From the NCBI GenBank assembly GCA_022009815.1, contig CP091725.1, positions 992,001 to 1,056,000 of the forward strand: 64,000 nt of DNA. Direction: 5' to 3'. Made by a program: the position numbers and the translations under genes. The notes below the pieces were generated by a model. The model saw only the letters and a program-made list of their open reading frames with translations. It ran no database searches and was not told the DNA's origin. Source of the DNA: Bacteroidales bacterium. GTDB taxonomy: Bacteria > Bacteroidota > Bacteroidia > Bacteroidales > Muribaculaceae. This document shows, in pieces, positions 9,443-17,572 of the stretch (positions are counted from its first letter, which is position 1; every line of letters begins with the position of its first letter).

Positions 9443-10392
9443 CAAAAACGACCTGGCGCGCCACGCTGACGCTTCTGCTGGTCCTTTCCGCCGTGCTTTC
9501 AGCCGACGCCCAGTCGCTGTCGATGGACTATCTGAGATACATCGAGCAGTGGAGCCCGCTGGCAGTGCGCCACCAACAGCAATACGGCATTCCGGCGAGC
9601 ATCACCCTGTCGCAGGGACTGCTTGAGAGCTGTGCCGGGCTGTCGCGTCTTGCCACCGAAGGCAACAACCATTTCGGCATCAAGTGCCACAAAGACTGGA
9701 CCGGCGACGGCATCTATGCCGACGACGACGAGAAGAACGAATGTTTCCGCAAATACGCCGACGCGTCGGAATCGTTTGAAGACCACGCCCGCTTCCTCAA
9801 GCGCAAACGCTATCAGCCGCTTTTCCAGTTGAAAGAAACCGACTATGCCGGCTGGGCTGCAGGACTCAAACAGTGTGGCTATGCCACCGACCCGTCGTAT
9901 GCAGCCAAGCTTGTGAACATAATCGAGACTTATGAGTTATACAAGTATGACACCGGTCAACCGGTTGTAGCCCAGCGCCGTGAGCTCCGAGGCGACGAGA
10001 CAATGGAGCACACCATCGACATGGCTATCGTCAACGAGTTCAAGATTATGCACAAAATCCGTCAGAAGTGGGGGCTCTACTATGTCACCGTCTATCCTGG
10101 CGACACCTACGACAGCATAGCGGAAGAGTTTGGCATGAAAAAGCGCAAGCTGCTTGACTTCAACGACCTTGACCGCAATGCCGAGATGCTCCACTCCGGA
10201 GCGATGCTCTACCTACAAGAGAAAAACGAGCGTATGCCGGATGGAATGCCCGAGGCACACAAGGTGAAACGCGGCGAGACAGCGTCGTCGATAGCCCGCG
10301 ACTATGGGTTGAAACTGAAATCGCTACTGCGCATCAACAACCTGCGCGAAAACGACACGCTGACCGTAGGCACATACCTGCGGCTCAGATAG
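9439..10392 (+). CDS. Secreted glucosaminidase (GH73-type) with two LysM domains
   Basis: Peptidoglycan hydrolase predicted to cut beside N-acetylglucosamine. ATG 9439 gives a clean signal peptide (LTLLLVLSAVLSADAQ). The catalytic domain spans roughly residues 35-165, with the catalytic glutamate in SQGLLESCAG and the GNNHFGIKC motif. Two LysM peptidoglycan-binding repeats follow, starting at YYVTVYPGDTYDSIAEEFG and HKVKRGETASSIARDYGLK, and the second ends the protein. The start overlaps the adenylyltransferase stop. Similar lone cell-wall hydrolases with LysM tails are common in Bacteroidales and act in the periplasm or outer envelope. I see no phage lysis partner, so I do not read it as a prophage lysin. 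Confidence 0.9.
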   Translation: MTKTTWRATLTLLLVLSAVLSADAQSLSMDYLRYIEQWSPLAVRHQQQYGIPASITLSQGLLESCAGLSRLATEGNNHFGIKCHKDWTGDGIYADDDEKNECFRKYADASESFEDHARFLKRKRYQPLFQLKETDYAGWAAGLKQCGYATDPSYAAKLVNIIETYELYKYDTGQPVVAQRRELRGDETMEHTIDMAIVNEFKIMHKIRQKWGLYYVTVYPGDTYDSIAEEFGMKKRKLLDFNDLDRNAEMLHSGAMLYLQEKNERMPDGMPEAHKVKRGETASSIARDYGLKLKSLLRINNLRENDTLTVGTYLRLR

Positions 10393-10432
10393 AAAACAAG
10401 GAATTATTCAAAACTCATAAAAATAGGGACTT

Positions 10433-10891
10433 ATGAAAAAACAATTATTGACAATCGCTCTGTTGGCAGGCACCCTGACGGCATCCGCCGGGGTCAACCT
10501 CGTGGTTTCCGGCCAGCAACAACAGAGTTTCGCCGTCGGCGACATCGGCAAGATCACCTTCACCGAGTCGACGATGGACGTTTATGGCAAAGATTCCGGC
10601 AAGATAGGCACGTTCAGCCTGTCGGACATCACGAAGTTGTTTTTCAGCGACAAGGAGGGAAATGTGACCGAAATCAATCCCGACGGCGCGCTGAAATTCG
10701 CAAAAACCGGCAATACACTCAAGGTTGACGGGCTGAGCACTCCCGCCGACGCCTTCATTGTTTCAGCCAGCGGCCGCATCGTCATGCAACAGAAACAATG
10801 GGACGGCAACAGCCTCGACATCTCGTCGCTGACAGAAGGCGTTTATATCCTTGCCGTCGGCAATGCAGCATTCAAATTCATCAAACAGTAA
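10433..10891 (+). CDS. Small secreted protein with a type IX sorting-like C-terminus
   Basis: A 152-residue protein with a signal peptide (LLTIALLAGTLTASA) and no recognised enzymatic domain. The C-terminal 60 residues look like a type A CTD of the type IX secretion system: DAFIVSASGRIVM, then SLDISSLTEGVYILAVGN and a lysine-rich end (KFIKQ). The middle carries short alternating stretches (FAVGDIGKITFTES, FSLSDITKLFFSD) that look like a repeated beta-hairpin. The next gene begins 18 bases later and opens with a similar segment (TIAVSAIDSLTFEQ), so the two may be related surface proteins made together. Function unknown. Confidence 0.75.
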   Translation: MKKQLLTIALLAGTLTASAGVNLVVSGQQQQSFAVGDIGKITFTESTMDVYGKDSGKIGTFSLSDITKLFFSDKEGNVTEINPDGALKFAKTGNTLKVDGLSTPADAFIVSASGRIVMQQKQWDGNSLDISSLTEGVYILAVGNAAFKFIKQ

Positions 10892-10909
10892 CACAAAAAC
10901 ACCAATAAT

Positions 10910-12604
10910 ATGAAAAAATTATTTTTTCCATTGATAGCCATCATAATGGCAGTGGCAGCCTATGCCGGACAAGACGTGCTTAAAATCCATCTGAAAGACG
11001 GCTCGACCCAGACCATCGCCGTTTCAGCCATCGACTCACTCACATTCGAGCAAATGCAGTCGGCCGGTACATTTTCAGTAGTCGACCTCACCACAAAGTC
11101 GGTAGAGCTCAAATTCGTTCCGGCGAAGACCCTCGGCGCCTTCAACATCGGCGTCATCAAGGCGTCAGACCTCAACGCCTTCGCCAACGACGAAGCATTC
11201 TGCGCCGACCAAGCCAAGAAATTTGATGCCGACGCCAAGAGCTGGGACATGTCGCTGTCGGAATATCTCGACTTCTCCCTCTATAAAGGCAACGAAATCG
11301 ACGATACAAAGACATTCCCCTACAGCGACCTTGAAGAAGGCACCGAATATGTGGCATACGCCTACGGCGTCAACACCGCCGACGGCACCGCCAACACGAC
11401 GGTGGAGAAATTCACGTTCACCACAGAGTCGCTTCTTGAGCTTGACTTCAAACTCAGCACCAGCGACCTTTCCGCCAAATCAGGCATCATCAACACCAAC
11501 CCGACCGACGCCAATGCCACCTACTACATCGGCTACGTCACAGCCGACGCCTACACCAAAGATTTCGGCGGCGACGACCAGACCCTTCTCAACAATGCCG
11601 TAGGCACAATCAACACCAATCTTGCGATGGGCGGCACATTTGACGCCGTAGCCAAGAAAGGCGCCATGCGCTCGCTGATGTCAGGACTCACACCCAACAC
11701 AGCATACTACGCCATTGCGTTCGGCATCAAGAAACATAAAGCCAACACCGTCTACAACACCACCCCGTTGCAGAAACTGGCATTCACCACACCAGGCTTC
11801 GAAGTGACCGACAACTGCACATTCAGCATCGCTACAGAAAACATCCAGGCAATGCTCTTCGACGTCAAGGTCACCCCAAGCAACGCCGACACCCGCTACT
11901 ATGTAGCCATCAAGGCCGACAGCGAGACAACCGGCAAGACAGCCGAGCAAATCGCCGACGAGCAAATCGTGTTTGAAGACGGCTTCAGCATCAACTGGGC
12001 AACGTCGAAACAAATCCACACCGGCACACAGACCCTCAACAGCCGCACCGACATCGGCGCCACCAACCTGAAGCCGGAAACCGACTACACCATCTACGTT
12101 TTCGGCATGGACACCAAGGGCTACCGCACAACAGCCGTATCGACAGCGAAAGTGCGCACATCGGAAGTCAAGAAATCAGACATGACAATCAGCTTTGAAG
12201 GCGTCACCGCCGGCGACGAGGCCGACTCACAGGACTTCTTCAAGCGCAACTACTACGTAAACTTCACTCCGGTACCGACGAAAAACGATGAGTACTACTT
12301 CGTAGGACTCGTTTCGGCAACCGACTATGAGTTTGAGACAGCGTTCGGCAGCGACGAAGAGTTTATGAGCAGCGTTATTTCAGCCGCAGGCGAAAACATC
12401 ATGCTCAACTGCTTCCTCGGCAAGCCGTCGGCACCACTCAAAGGTCAGCTCGACTACAAAGGCAACGCACTGAAACCAGGCACAAAATACTATATCATCG
12501 CATTCGGCTACCAGGGCAAAGCCACCACACCGCTGTTTAAACAGGAAGTGACCACCACCGGCGAGGCAGAGACCGGCGGCGGCAACGGGGGTTGGGGATT
12601 TTAA
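10910..12604 (+). CDS. Secreted multi-domain Ig/fibronectin-like surface protein
   Basis: A 564-residue protein with a signal peptide (PLIAIIMAVAAYAG) followed by a short segment shared with the preceding gene. About four tandem beta-sandwich-like repeats follow, each ending with a similar strand: GTEYVAYAYGVN, NTAYYAIAFGIK, ETDYTIYVFGMD and GTKYYIIAFGYQ. The spacing is about 110-130 residues. No catalytic motif is visible. The C-terminus is glycine-rich (GGGNGGWGF) and lacks an obvious T9SS signal. Composition is strongly C-rich like its neighbours, so it is not recently acquired. It is likely a cell-surface or periplasmic adhesin-like protein; I cannot assign a ligand. Confidence 0.8.
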   Translation: MKKLFFPLIAIIMAVAAYAGQDVLKIHLKDGSTQTIAVSAIDSLTFEQMQSAGTFSVVDLTTKSVELKFVPAKTLGAFNIGVIKASDLNAFANDEAFCADQAKKFDADAKSWDMSLSEYLDFSLYKGNEIDDTKTFPYSDLEEGTEYVAYAYGVNTADGTANTTVEKFTFTTESLLELDFKLSTSDLSAKSGIINTNPTDANATYYIGYVTADAYTKDFGGDDQTLLNNAVGTINTNLAMGGTFDAVAKKGAMRSLMSGLTPNTAYYAIAFGIKKHKANTVYNTTPLQKLAFTTPGFEVTDNCTFSIATENIQAMLFDVKVTPSNADTRYYVAIKADSETTGKTAEQIADEQIVFEDGFSINWATSKQIHTGTQTLNSRTDIGATNLKPETDYTIYVFGMDTKGYRTTAVSTAKVRTSEVKKSDMTISFEGVTAGDEADSQDFFKRNYYVNFTPVPTKNDEYYFVGLVSATDYEFETAFGSDEEFMSSVISAAGENIMLNCFLGKPSAPLKGQLDYKGNALKPGTKYYIIAFGYQGKATTPLFKQEVTTTGEAETGGGNGGWGF

Positions 12605-12624
12605 CGAATCTCAGAAATTTGTCG

Positions 12625-12633
12625 TACCTTTGC
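12625..12633 (+). promoter_or_regulatory. Promoter -7 box (TACCTTTGC) for slyD
   Basis: A perfect TAnnTTTGC element 36 bases upstream of ATG 12669. The longer open frame would start at 12630, inside this box, so 12669 is the real start. Confidence 0.65.
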
Positions 12634-12668
12634 ACGGACTTCAAGATTTAAAACAACAAATCAACGAT

Positions 12669-13220
12669 ATGGACAAAATTGAAAAAGGAAAGTTTGTCGA
12701 GATGGCCTACGAACTCTATGAGGTGGGCGAAGACGGCAAGGAAGAACTCATGCTCGAGATGACCAAAGAGAAACCCGAACGTTTCGTCTATGGCGACGAG
12801 GACAATATGCTTCCAGCCATCTGCCAAGCCATCGGCGGCAAGACCGCAGGCGAAGGTTTCGACTTCACAGTCACACCGGAGAACGGCTTCGGCGAATATC
12901 AGGACGGACTGGTAAAGAAGCTGTCGCGCAAGATGTTTGAGATGGACGGCGAGTTTGACAGCAAACACGTCTATGTAGGCGCAGCCATCACAATGATGAC
13001 CGCCGAAGGCCGTCCGGCACCAGGCATGGTGCTCGACATCACCGACGAAGATGTTACTGTAGACTTCAACCACCCGATGGCAGGCATGACCATGCACTTC
13101 AAGGGAGAGATTGTCACCGTCCGCGACGCCACCGAGGCAGAACTCCACCCACAGTGCGGCGGTTGCTCAGGCGACTGCGGCGAGGGAGGCTGCTCCGGCT
13201 GCTCTGGCGGCTGCCATTAA
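12669..13220 (+). CDS. slyD: FKBP-type peptidyl-prolyl isomerase, SlyD-like
   Basis: Prolyl isomerase and chaperone, also a metal-binding protein in many bacteria. The 183-residue frame from ATG 12669 has the FKBP half-domain (VEMAYELYEVGEDGKEEL), the chaperone insert-in-flap region (TVTPENGFGEYQDGLV, KMFEMDGEF) and the returning FKBP strand (DFNHPMAGMTMHFKGEI). The tail is cysteine-, glycine- and histidine-rich (QCGGCSGDCGEGG, then CSGCSGGCH), like the nickel-binding tail of SlyD. It has its own promoter. It stands between a surface-protein gene and the terminase-like gene, with no functional link visible. Confidence 0.93.
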   Translation: MDKIEKGKFVEMAYELYEVGEDGKEELMLEMTKEKPERFVYGDEDNMLPAICQAIGGKTAGEGFDFTVTPENGFGEYQDGLVKKLSRKMFEMDGEFDSKHVYVGAAITMMTAEGRPAPGMVLDITDEDVTVDFNHPMAGMTMHFKGEIVTVRDATEAELHPQCGGCSGDCGEGGCSGCSGGCH

Positions 13221-13257
13221 TCCTACCGGCGTTTTTTTCAACGTCTGAATAAAAAAC

Positions 13258-13300
13258 CGACGGCGGCGAATGCTCCAAATTACGAGCATCGCCGCCGTCG
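13258..13300. promoter_or_regulatory. Long GC-rich hairpin directly upstream of the terminase promoter
   Basis: A 17-bp stem (left arm 13258-13275 with one bulged A, right arm 13284-13300) with an 8-base loop. It has no clean T tract. It abuts the -7 box at 13307, so on the DNA it occupies the -33 region. It may terminate slyD transcription or serve as a regulator binding site for the next gene. Confidence 0.55.
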
Positions 13301-13306
13301 CTGTAT

Positions 13307-13315
13307 TATTTTTGC
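13307..13315 (+). promoter_or_regulatory. Promoter -7 box (TATTTTTGC) for the terminase-like gene
   Basis: Canonical TAnnTTTGC box 19 bases before ATG 13334, so the gene is probably its own transcription unit with a very short leader. Confidence 0.6.
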
Positions 13316-13333
13316 AGAAAAAAACGATAAGCC

Positions 13334-15211
13334 ATGAAAAACGAAAACATCAAAGACATCATCGCAGAAAACCGCCGCCGCACAGCCCGTCTTGCCGACA
13401 ACTACGACCCAATCATCGGTCAAGGATGCCTCGGCGAGCGAATCACCGTCAGGCGCCGCGGCGGCAAGGACGTACTTGTGCCAGCCACCATGACCGCCGA
13501 CCCCAGCTACCGCAAACAAATGTCGGCACACGACTTCAACCAGCTACGCCAACGCCACGACTTCGAGTATTGGTGTGCCACGTGTGTCACAGTCAAAGAC
13601 AAATCGGGCTATGCCGACGTGCGCCTGCGCCTCAACCGTCCACAACGCATCATCGCCGGCGTCCTTGAGCGTCAGCGCACCGCCAGCCAGCCCATCCGCG
13701 CCATCCTGCTCAAAGCGCGTCAGCTCGGCGGTTCCACCGTTGTTCAAGCCTACATGGCATGGCTCCAGCTCCTTCACCGCGACAACTGGCACAGCCTCAT
13801 CTGCGCCCACGTCAAAGACGCCGCCCAGACCATCCGCGGCATGATGAGCAAACTGCTCGCCTCCTATCCCGAAGAATATCTACCCTCCGGCGAAAAAAGC
13901 CTCCGTCTCACGTCGTTTGAAGGCAGCCGCACCACGATGCGCCTCGGCCACCGCAACAACACCGTCACCATCACGTCGGCAGAGACCCCCGAGGCAGCGC
14001 GCGGCAAGGACATCGCCATGGCCCATCTGTCGGAAGTGGCATTCTGGCGCACCTCCGCCTGCCACGACCCCAACGACATCATCCGCTCGATAGCCGGTTC
14101 GGTAGCCCTTGCCAGCCATACCCTGCTCGTGATTGAAAGCACCGCCAACGGCGTTGGCAACTATTTCCACACCGAATGGCTCCGCGCCGAAGCCGGCGTG
14201 AGCGACAAGACCGCCATCTTCGTCCCGTGGTATGAATATGGCATCTACACCCTTCCTGTCGACGACTATGAAACACTTTGGAACAGCCTCGACCCCTACG
14301 AGCGCGGACTGTGGCAGCGCGGCTTGTCGCTTGAACAGATAGCGTGGTATCACGCCAAGCGCCGCGAATACACCACCCACCGCGCCATGCAGGCAGAATA
14401 TCCGTCGACCGCCGACGAAGCGTTTACCGCCACCGACCGCGGCGTGTTTGACACCGACGGCATCGCGCGTCTGCGCACAGAATGCCGCCAACCGGCATCG
14501 ACCGGCGAGATTTGCGGCAATGCCGTGAAAGGGCGCGAGGCACTCCGCAACGTGCATTTCACCGCCGACAGCGCCGGACGTCTGAAAATCTGGAAACACC
14601 CCGAGCAGAGCGTATCCACCGACCGTTATCTCACCATTGTGGACATAGGCGGCCGCAGCGACACAAGCGACTACAGCGTGATAGCCGTCGTTGACCGCCA
14701 CGGCGACGGCAACCGTCCGGAAATCGTGGCCCAATGGCGCGGCCACACCGACCACGACCTTCTGGCGTGGAACGCCAGCCAGATAGCCACCTACTACCGC
14801 AAAGCCCTGCTCATCGTTGAGAGCAACACCATAGAGACCGAGCGCACCGAGGGCGAGAATTCAGGATATATCCTTGACGAAATCGCCGACTACTATGACA
14901 ACGTGTACTACCGCCGCAGCGGAGAAGGCAGCACGGCAATGCGTCCGGGATTCCACACCAACCGTCAGACCAAACCGCTGATTGTCAACAATCTTGTGGC
15001 AGCCGTGCGCGACGGCAGCTACACCGAGCGCGACAGCGGCGCCGTCGACGAGCTTCAGACCTACGAGCGCAAGCCCAACGGCACTTTCGGCGCCAAGGAC
15101 GGCCATCACGACGACATTCTGATGACCCGCTGCATCGGACTCTTCATAGCCCAGGAAATGGCTCGCAACGGCGGATGCGACATCTCTGCGCTTAAGCGAC
15201 CATTCTGCTGA
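13334..15211 (+). CDS. Phage-type terminase large subunit, solitary
   Basis: A complete 625-residue terminase-like protein, the kind of motor-nuclease that packages phage DNA. The ATPase half has a variant Walker A (LLKARQLGGSTVVQAY), a Walker B region IAMAHLSEVAFW with the catalytic glutamate, and the coupling motif VIESTANGVGNYF. The RNase H-like nuclease half has its acidic residues in TIVDIGGRSDTSDYSV, LIVESNTIETE and GHHDDILMTR, so both activities look intact. No portal, capsid, small terminase or integrase gene is near: the neighbours are slyD and a small-RNA/phosphate-transporter region. Base composition equals that of the host genes, which suggests long residence. It could be a domesticated phage gene or the last part of an old prophage. 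Confidence 0.85.
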   Translation: MKNENIKDIIAENRRRTARLADNYDPIIGQGCLGERITVRRRGGKDVLVPATMTADPSYRKQMSAHDFNQLRQRHDFEYWCATCVTVKDKSGYADVRLRLNRPQRIIAGVLERQRTASQPIRAILLKARQLGGSTVVQAYMAWLQLLHRDNWHSLICAHVKDAAQTIRGMMSKLLASYPEEYLPSGEKSLRLTSFEGSRTTMRLGHRNNTVTITSAETPEAARGKDIAMAHLSEVAFWRTSACHDPNDIIRSIAGSVALASHTLLVIESTANGVGNYFHTEWLRAEAGVSDKTAIFVPWYEYGIYTLPVDDYETLWNSLDPYERGLWQRGLSLEQIAWYHAKRREYTTHRAMQAEYPSTADEAFTATDRGVFDTDGIARLRTECRQPASTGEICGNAVKGREALRNVHFTADSAGRLKIWKHPEQSVSTDRYLTIVDIGGRSDTSDYSVIAVVDRHGDGNRPEIVAQWRGHTDHDLLAWNASQIATYYRKALLIVESNTIETERTEGENSGYILDEIADYYDNVYYRRSGEGSTAMRPGFHTNRQTKPLIVNNLVAAVRDGSYTERDSGAVDELQTYERKPNGTFGAKDGHHDDILMTRCIGLFIAQEMARNGGCDISALKRPFC

Positions 15212-15403
15212 GCGAAAAAAATTTAAAAAAATTTCATCCCGTCTTTAAACCTTTCGTGAAGAAGCAAGTCATAGTAGTACAAAAACAATTATATAAAACA
15301 ATTTTTTGCAAGATATATTAGGGCTAATGCCCTGCACAGAGCATCAAAAAAATGTGTGGGAACACAGAAAGGGTTTTTACAAACAATTTTTTCATTGGTA
15401 TGG
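15212..15403 (+). ncRNA. Candidate small RNA in a 400-base gene-free stretch
   Basis: 15212-15614 has no convincing gene. It opens with AT-rich promoter-like sequence. From about 15314 it shows small hairpins (AGGGC-TAAT-GCCCT at about 15319-15332; TGTG...CACA at about 15353-15365) and ends in a strong terminator at 15404-15437. The structure fits a transcribed RNA of roughly 120-130 bases. I could not match it to 6S, SRP, tmRNA or RNase P RNA by eye, so the family is open. The coordinates cover the whole upstream half; the probable 5' end is near 15310. Confidence 0.35.
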
Positions 15404-15437
15404 ATGGGCTTCGACAACGAAGCCCATTACTTTTTTT
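15404..15437 (+). terminator. Strong Rho-independent terminator
   Basis: A perfect 10-bp stem (ATGGGCTTCG with CGAAGCCCAT), ACAA loop, then seven T's starting three bases after the stem. No protein gene ends just before it; the nearest stop is about 190 bases upstream, which supports a non-coding transcript. Confidence 0.85.
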
Positions 15438-15546
15438 CGACAGACCTTCAGAGACTCGAAAAAAACAGAGTCCAAAAAGAGGGTCAGAGAAGCCCCTCCG
15501 GGGCAAAAGTCGGATATTTTCTAAAAAAAAAGTGTTTTTTATGAAC

Positions 15547-15585
15547 CAAAGTTAAGGCATTTTTGATTTCTATGCCTTAACTTTG
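15547..15585. promoter_or_regulatory. 14-bp perfect inverted repeat containing mirrored -7 boxes
   Basis: The left arm (15547-15560) and right arm (15572-15585) are exact inverse copies separated by 11 bases. The right arm contains TAACTTTG, a -7 box reading toward the Na/Pi cotransporter at 15615. By symmetry the left arm has the same box on the other strand. It could be an operator over the promoter, or a divergent start toward the small-RNA region. Confidence 0.55.
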
Positions 15586-15614
15586 TACCCTGTAAAAACT
15601 TACACCGAAGACCG

Positions 15615-17321
15615 ATGAATTATTCTTTCTTGGATTTTCTATCGCTTATTGGAGCGGTAGGGTTGTTCCTCTACGGAATGAAAATAATGAGTGAAGGCCT
15701 GCAGAAGACTGCCGGCGACAGAATGCGCAATATCTTGTCGGCAATGACAAAGAACCGTTTCGCAGGTTTGATAACCGGTATCTTCATCACAGCACTGATT
15801 CAATCCTCGTCGGCCTCGACAGTGATGGTTGTCAGTTTCGTGAACGCCGGACTGATGTCGCTCGCCGACTCCATGGCCGTCATCATGGGCGCCAACGTAG
15901 GCACCACCTTCACCGCTTGGATAATCTCCATCTTCGGCGGCCAGGTCAACGTCAACGCCTTCATCCTGCCTCTTATCGGTATCGCCACCCCCTTCCTGTT
16001 CTCAAGCAAAAGCAACTACAAGTCGATAGCCGAATTTCTTATCGGTTTCTCCTTCCTCTTCTTAGGCCTGCAACTCATCAGCGAGAACGTGCCCGAGCTT
16101 GACGCCAACGCGCTCGAATTCCTTGCCCATTACGCCGATATGGGCTTTGCGTCGGTGGTTATTTTCGTGCTTGTCGGCATCGTCATCACCATGATAATCC
16201 AATCGTCGGCAGCGTCGTTTGCCATCGTGATGATTATGTGCGGCAAGGGCTGGATAACGTTTGAGATGGGCTGCGCGATGGTGCTCGGAAGCAACATCGG
16301 CACCACAATCACCCCAATTCTCGCCTCCCTCGGCGGAAACTCCGCTGCAAAGAAAGCCGCCCTCGGGCATCTGCTTTTCAACTGCTTCGGCACCGTGTGG
16401 GCACTGATTTTCATCTACCCACTGATTTCGCTTGTAATCACCATCACAGCCAAGATAGGGCCAGGCAATCCCGACACCGCCGGCGCAGCCGCAATGTCGT
16501 TCGGACTGTCGGTTTTCCACACGATATTCAACCTTATCAACGTAGTCATCATGATTTGGCTGACCGAATACTACGTGAAAATCTGCAACTTCCTCATCAA
16601 GCCCAAGCACAAAGAAGAGGACGAGTTCCAGCTCAAATACATCTCCCGAGGCATGCTCAACGCCGCCGAGCTCAACATTGCCCAGGCACAGCGAGAGATT
16701 GAGGTCTACGCCGACCGCGTCAACCGTATGTTCGGCATGGTCAAGTCGCTGCGCCACATCAAGCCCGAGACCGAGGAATTCAACAAGCTTTTTTCTCGCA
16801 TCGGCAAATATGAGGAAATCTCCGACCGCATGGAGATAGAGATAGCCAACTACCTCAACCGCGTTGTCGACGGCCGACTGAGCTATGAAGGCAAAATGCG
16901 TATCTCGTCGATGCTCAGCATTGTCAGCGAGATAGAGAGCATCGCCGACAGCTGCAACAACCTTGCGCGCACTATGGTGCGCCAGCACGAGGCAAAAGTC
17001 ACATTCAACCAGATAGTCTCAGCCAACATCGACACGATGTTTAAATACACCTCCGAGGCCCTTGAGAACATGATACTGCTGCTCCGCGACATCGAGAACG
17101 CCGACGAGAAGCATATCATGATTTCCTACAACAAAGAGCGTGAAATCAACAACTACCGCAATGCCCTCCGTTCGGAGAATGTGGACAACATCAACCACAA
17201 GATCTACCCGTATGAGGAAGGCATCTACTATATGGACATCATCTGCGAGAGCGAGCGTCTGTGCGACTACATCGTCAACGTAGTTGACTGCGTTCGCGCC
17301 CAGACAGAAGCCGAGGCATAG
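15615..17321 (+). CDS. Na+/phosphate cotransporter (NptA/PNaS family) with PhoU-like tail
   Basis: Sodium-coupled phosphate importer of the inner membrane. The 568-residue frame has two inverted PNaS repeats, each with the QSS motif: TALIQSSSASTVMVVSF (about residues 58-75) and MIIQSSAASFAIVMIM (about 193-210). About eight or nine hydrophobic segments are visible before residue 335. From about 345 on it is a charged helical PhoU-like domain with repeated long helices (AQREIEVYADRVNRMFGMV, RMEIEIANYLNRVV). The start at 15615 lies 30 bases after the palindromic promoter. No pho genes are adjacent. The intact frame and GC-rich codons suggest a core gene. Confidence 0.92.
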   Translation: MNYSFLDFLSLIGAVGLFLYGMKIMSEGLQKTAGDRMRNILSAMTKNRFAGLITGIFITALIQSSSASTVMVVSFVNAGLMSLADSMAVIMGANVGTTFTAWIISIFGGQVNVNAFILPLIGIATPFLFSSKSNYKSIAEFLIGFSFLFLGLQLISENVPELDANALEFLAHYADMGFASVVIFVLVGIVITMIIQSSAASFAIVMIMCGKGWITFEMGCAMVLGSNIGTTITPILASLGGNSAAKKAALGHLLFNCFGTVWALIFIYPLISLVITITAKIGPGNPDTAGAAAMSFGLSVFHTIFNLINVVIMIWLTEYYVKICNFLIKPKHKEEDEFQLKYISRGMLNAAELNIAQAQREIEVYADRVNRMFGMVKSLRHIKPETEEFNKLFSRIGKYEEISDRMEIEIANYLNRVVDGRLSYEGKMRISSMLSIVSEIESIADSCNNLARTMVRQHEAKVTFNQIVSANIDTMFKYTSEALENMILLLRDIENADEKHIMISYNKEREINNYRNALRSENVDNINHKIYPYEEGIYYMDIICESERLCDYIVNVVDCVRAQTEAEA

Positions 17322-17342
17322 CGCCTCGCGGCTGACAATTTA

Positions 17343-17381
17343 CAGGCGGCAAGCTGCAACGGTTGTGCAACTTGCCGCCTG
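17343..17381 (+). terminator. Hairpin after the Na/Pi cotransporter
   Basis: An 11-bp perfect stem (CAGGCGGCAAG with CTTGCCGCCTG) whose loop can pair further. The T tract after it is weak (CCATTTCAT), so termination may be partial. Confidence 0.55.
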
Positions 17382-17461
17382 CCATTTCATAAAAAACGGG
17401 AAAAGGGCAGCACATCAACAATCTTTAAGGTTTGTAGACGCAATTTTTGAGGATTTTTGCG

Positions 17462-17470
17462 TATGTTTGC
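17462..17470 (+). promoter_or_regulatory. Promoter -7 box (TATGTTTGC) for namZ
   Basis: TAnnTTTGC element about 100 bases upstream of ATG 17573, which would leave an unusually long leader of roughly 95 bases. I see no obvious riboswitch in that leader. Confidence 0.55.
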
Positions 17471-17572
17471 ACAGATAAAGCAAAGCGAAAGCACAATGAC
17501 GTCACCTATTGACGATTATGCCGAGCCCCAGCTTTCACAACGATTAAACACAAGAACCATAACCAAACCATT

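Noticed and set aside
13334..15211. Complete or cryptic prophage around the terminase
   Set aside because: No portal, capsid, tail, integrase or lysis genes are near, and both flanks are host genes of the same composition. The LysM glucosaminidase at 9439 is separated by unrelated genes.
15547..15585. Invertible (phase-variable) promoter
   Set aside because: The inverted repeats are only 11 bases apart, too close for a recombinase-inverted segment, and no invertase gene is near.
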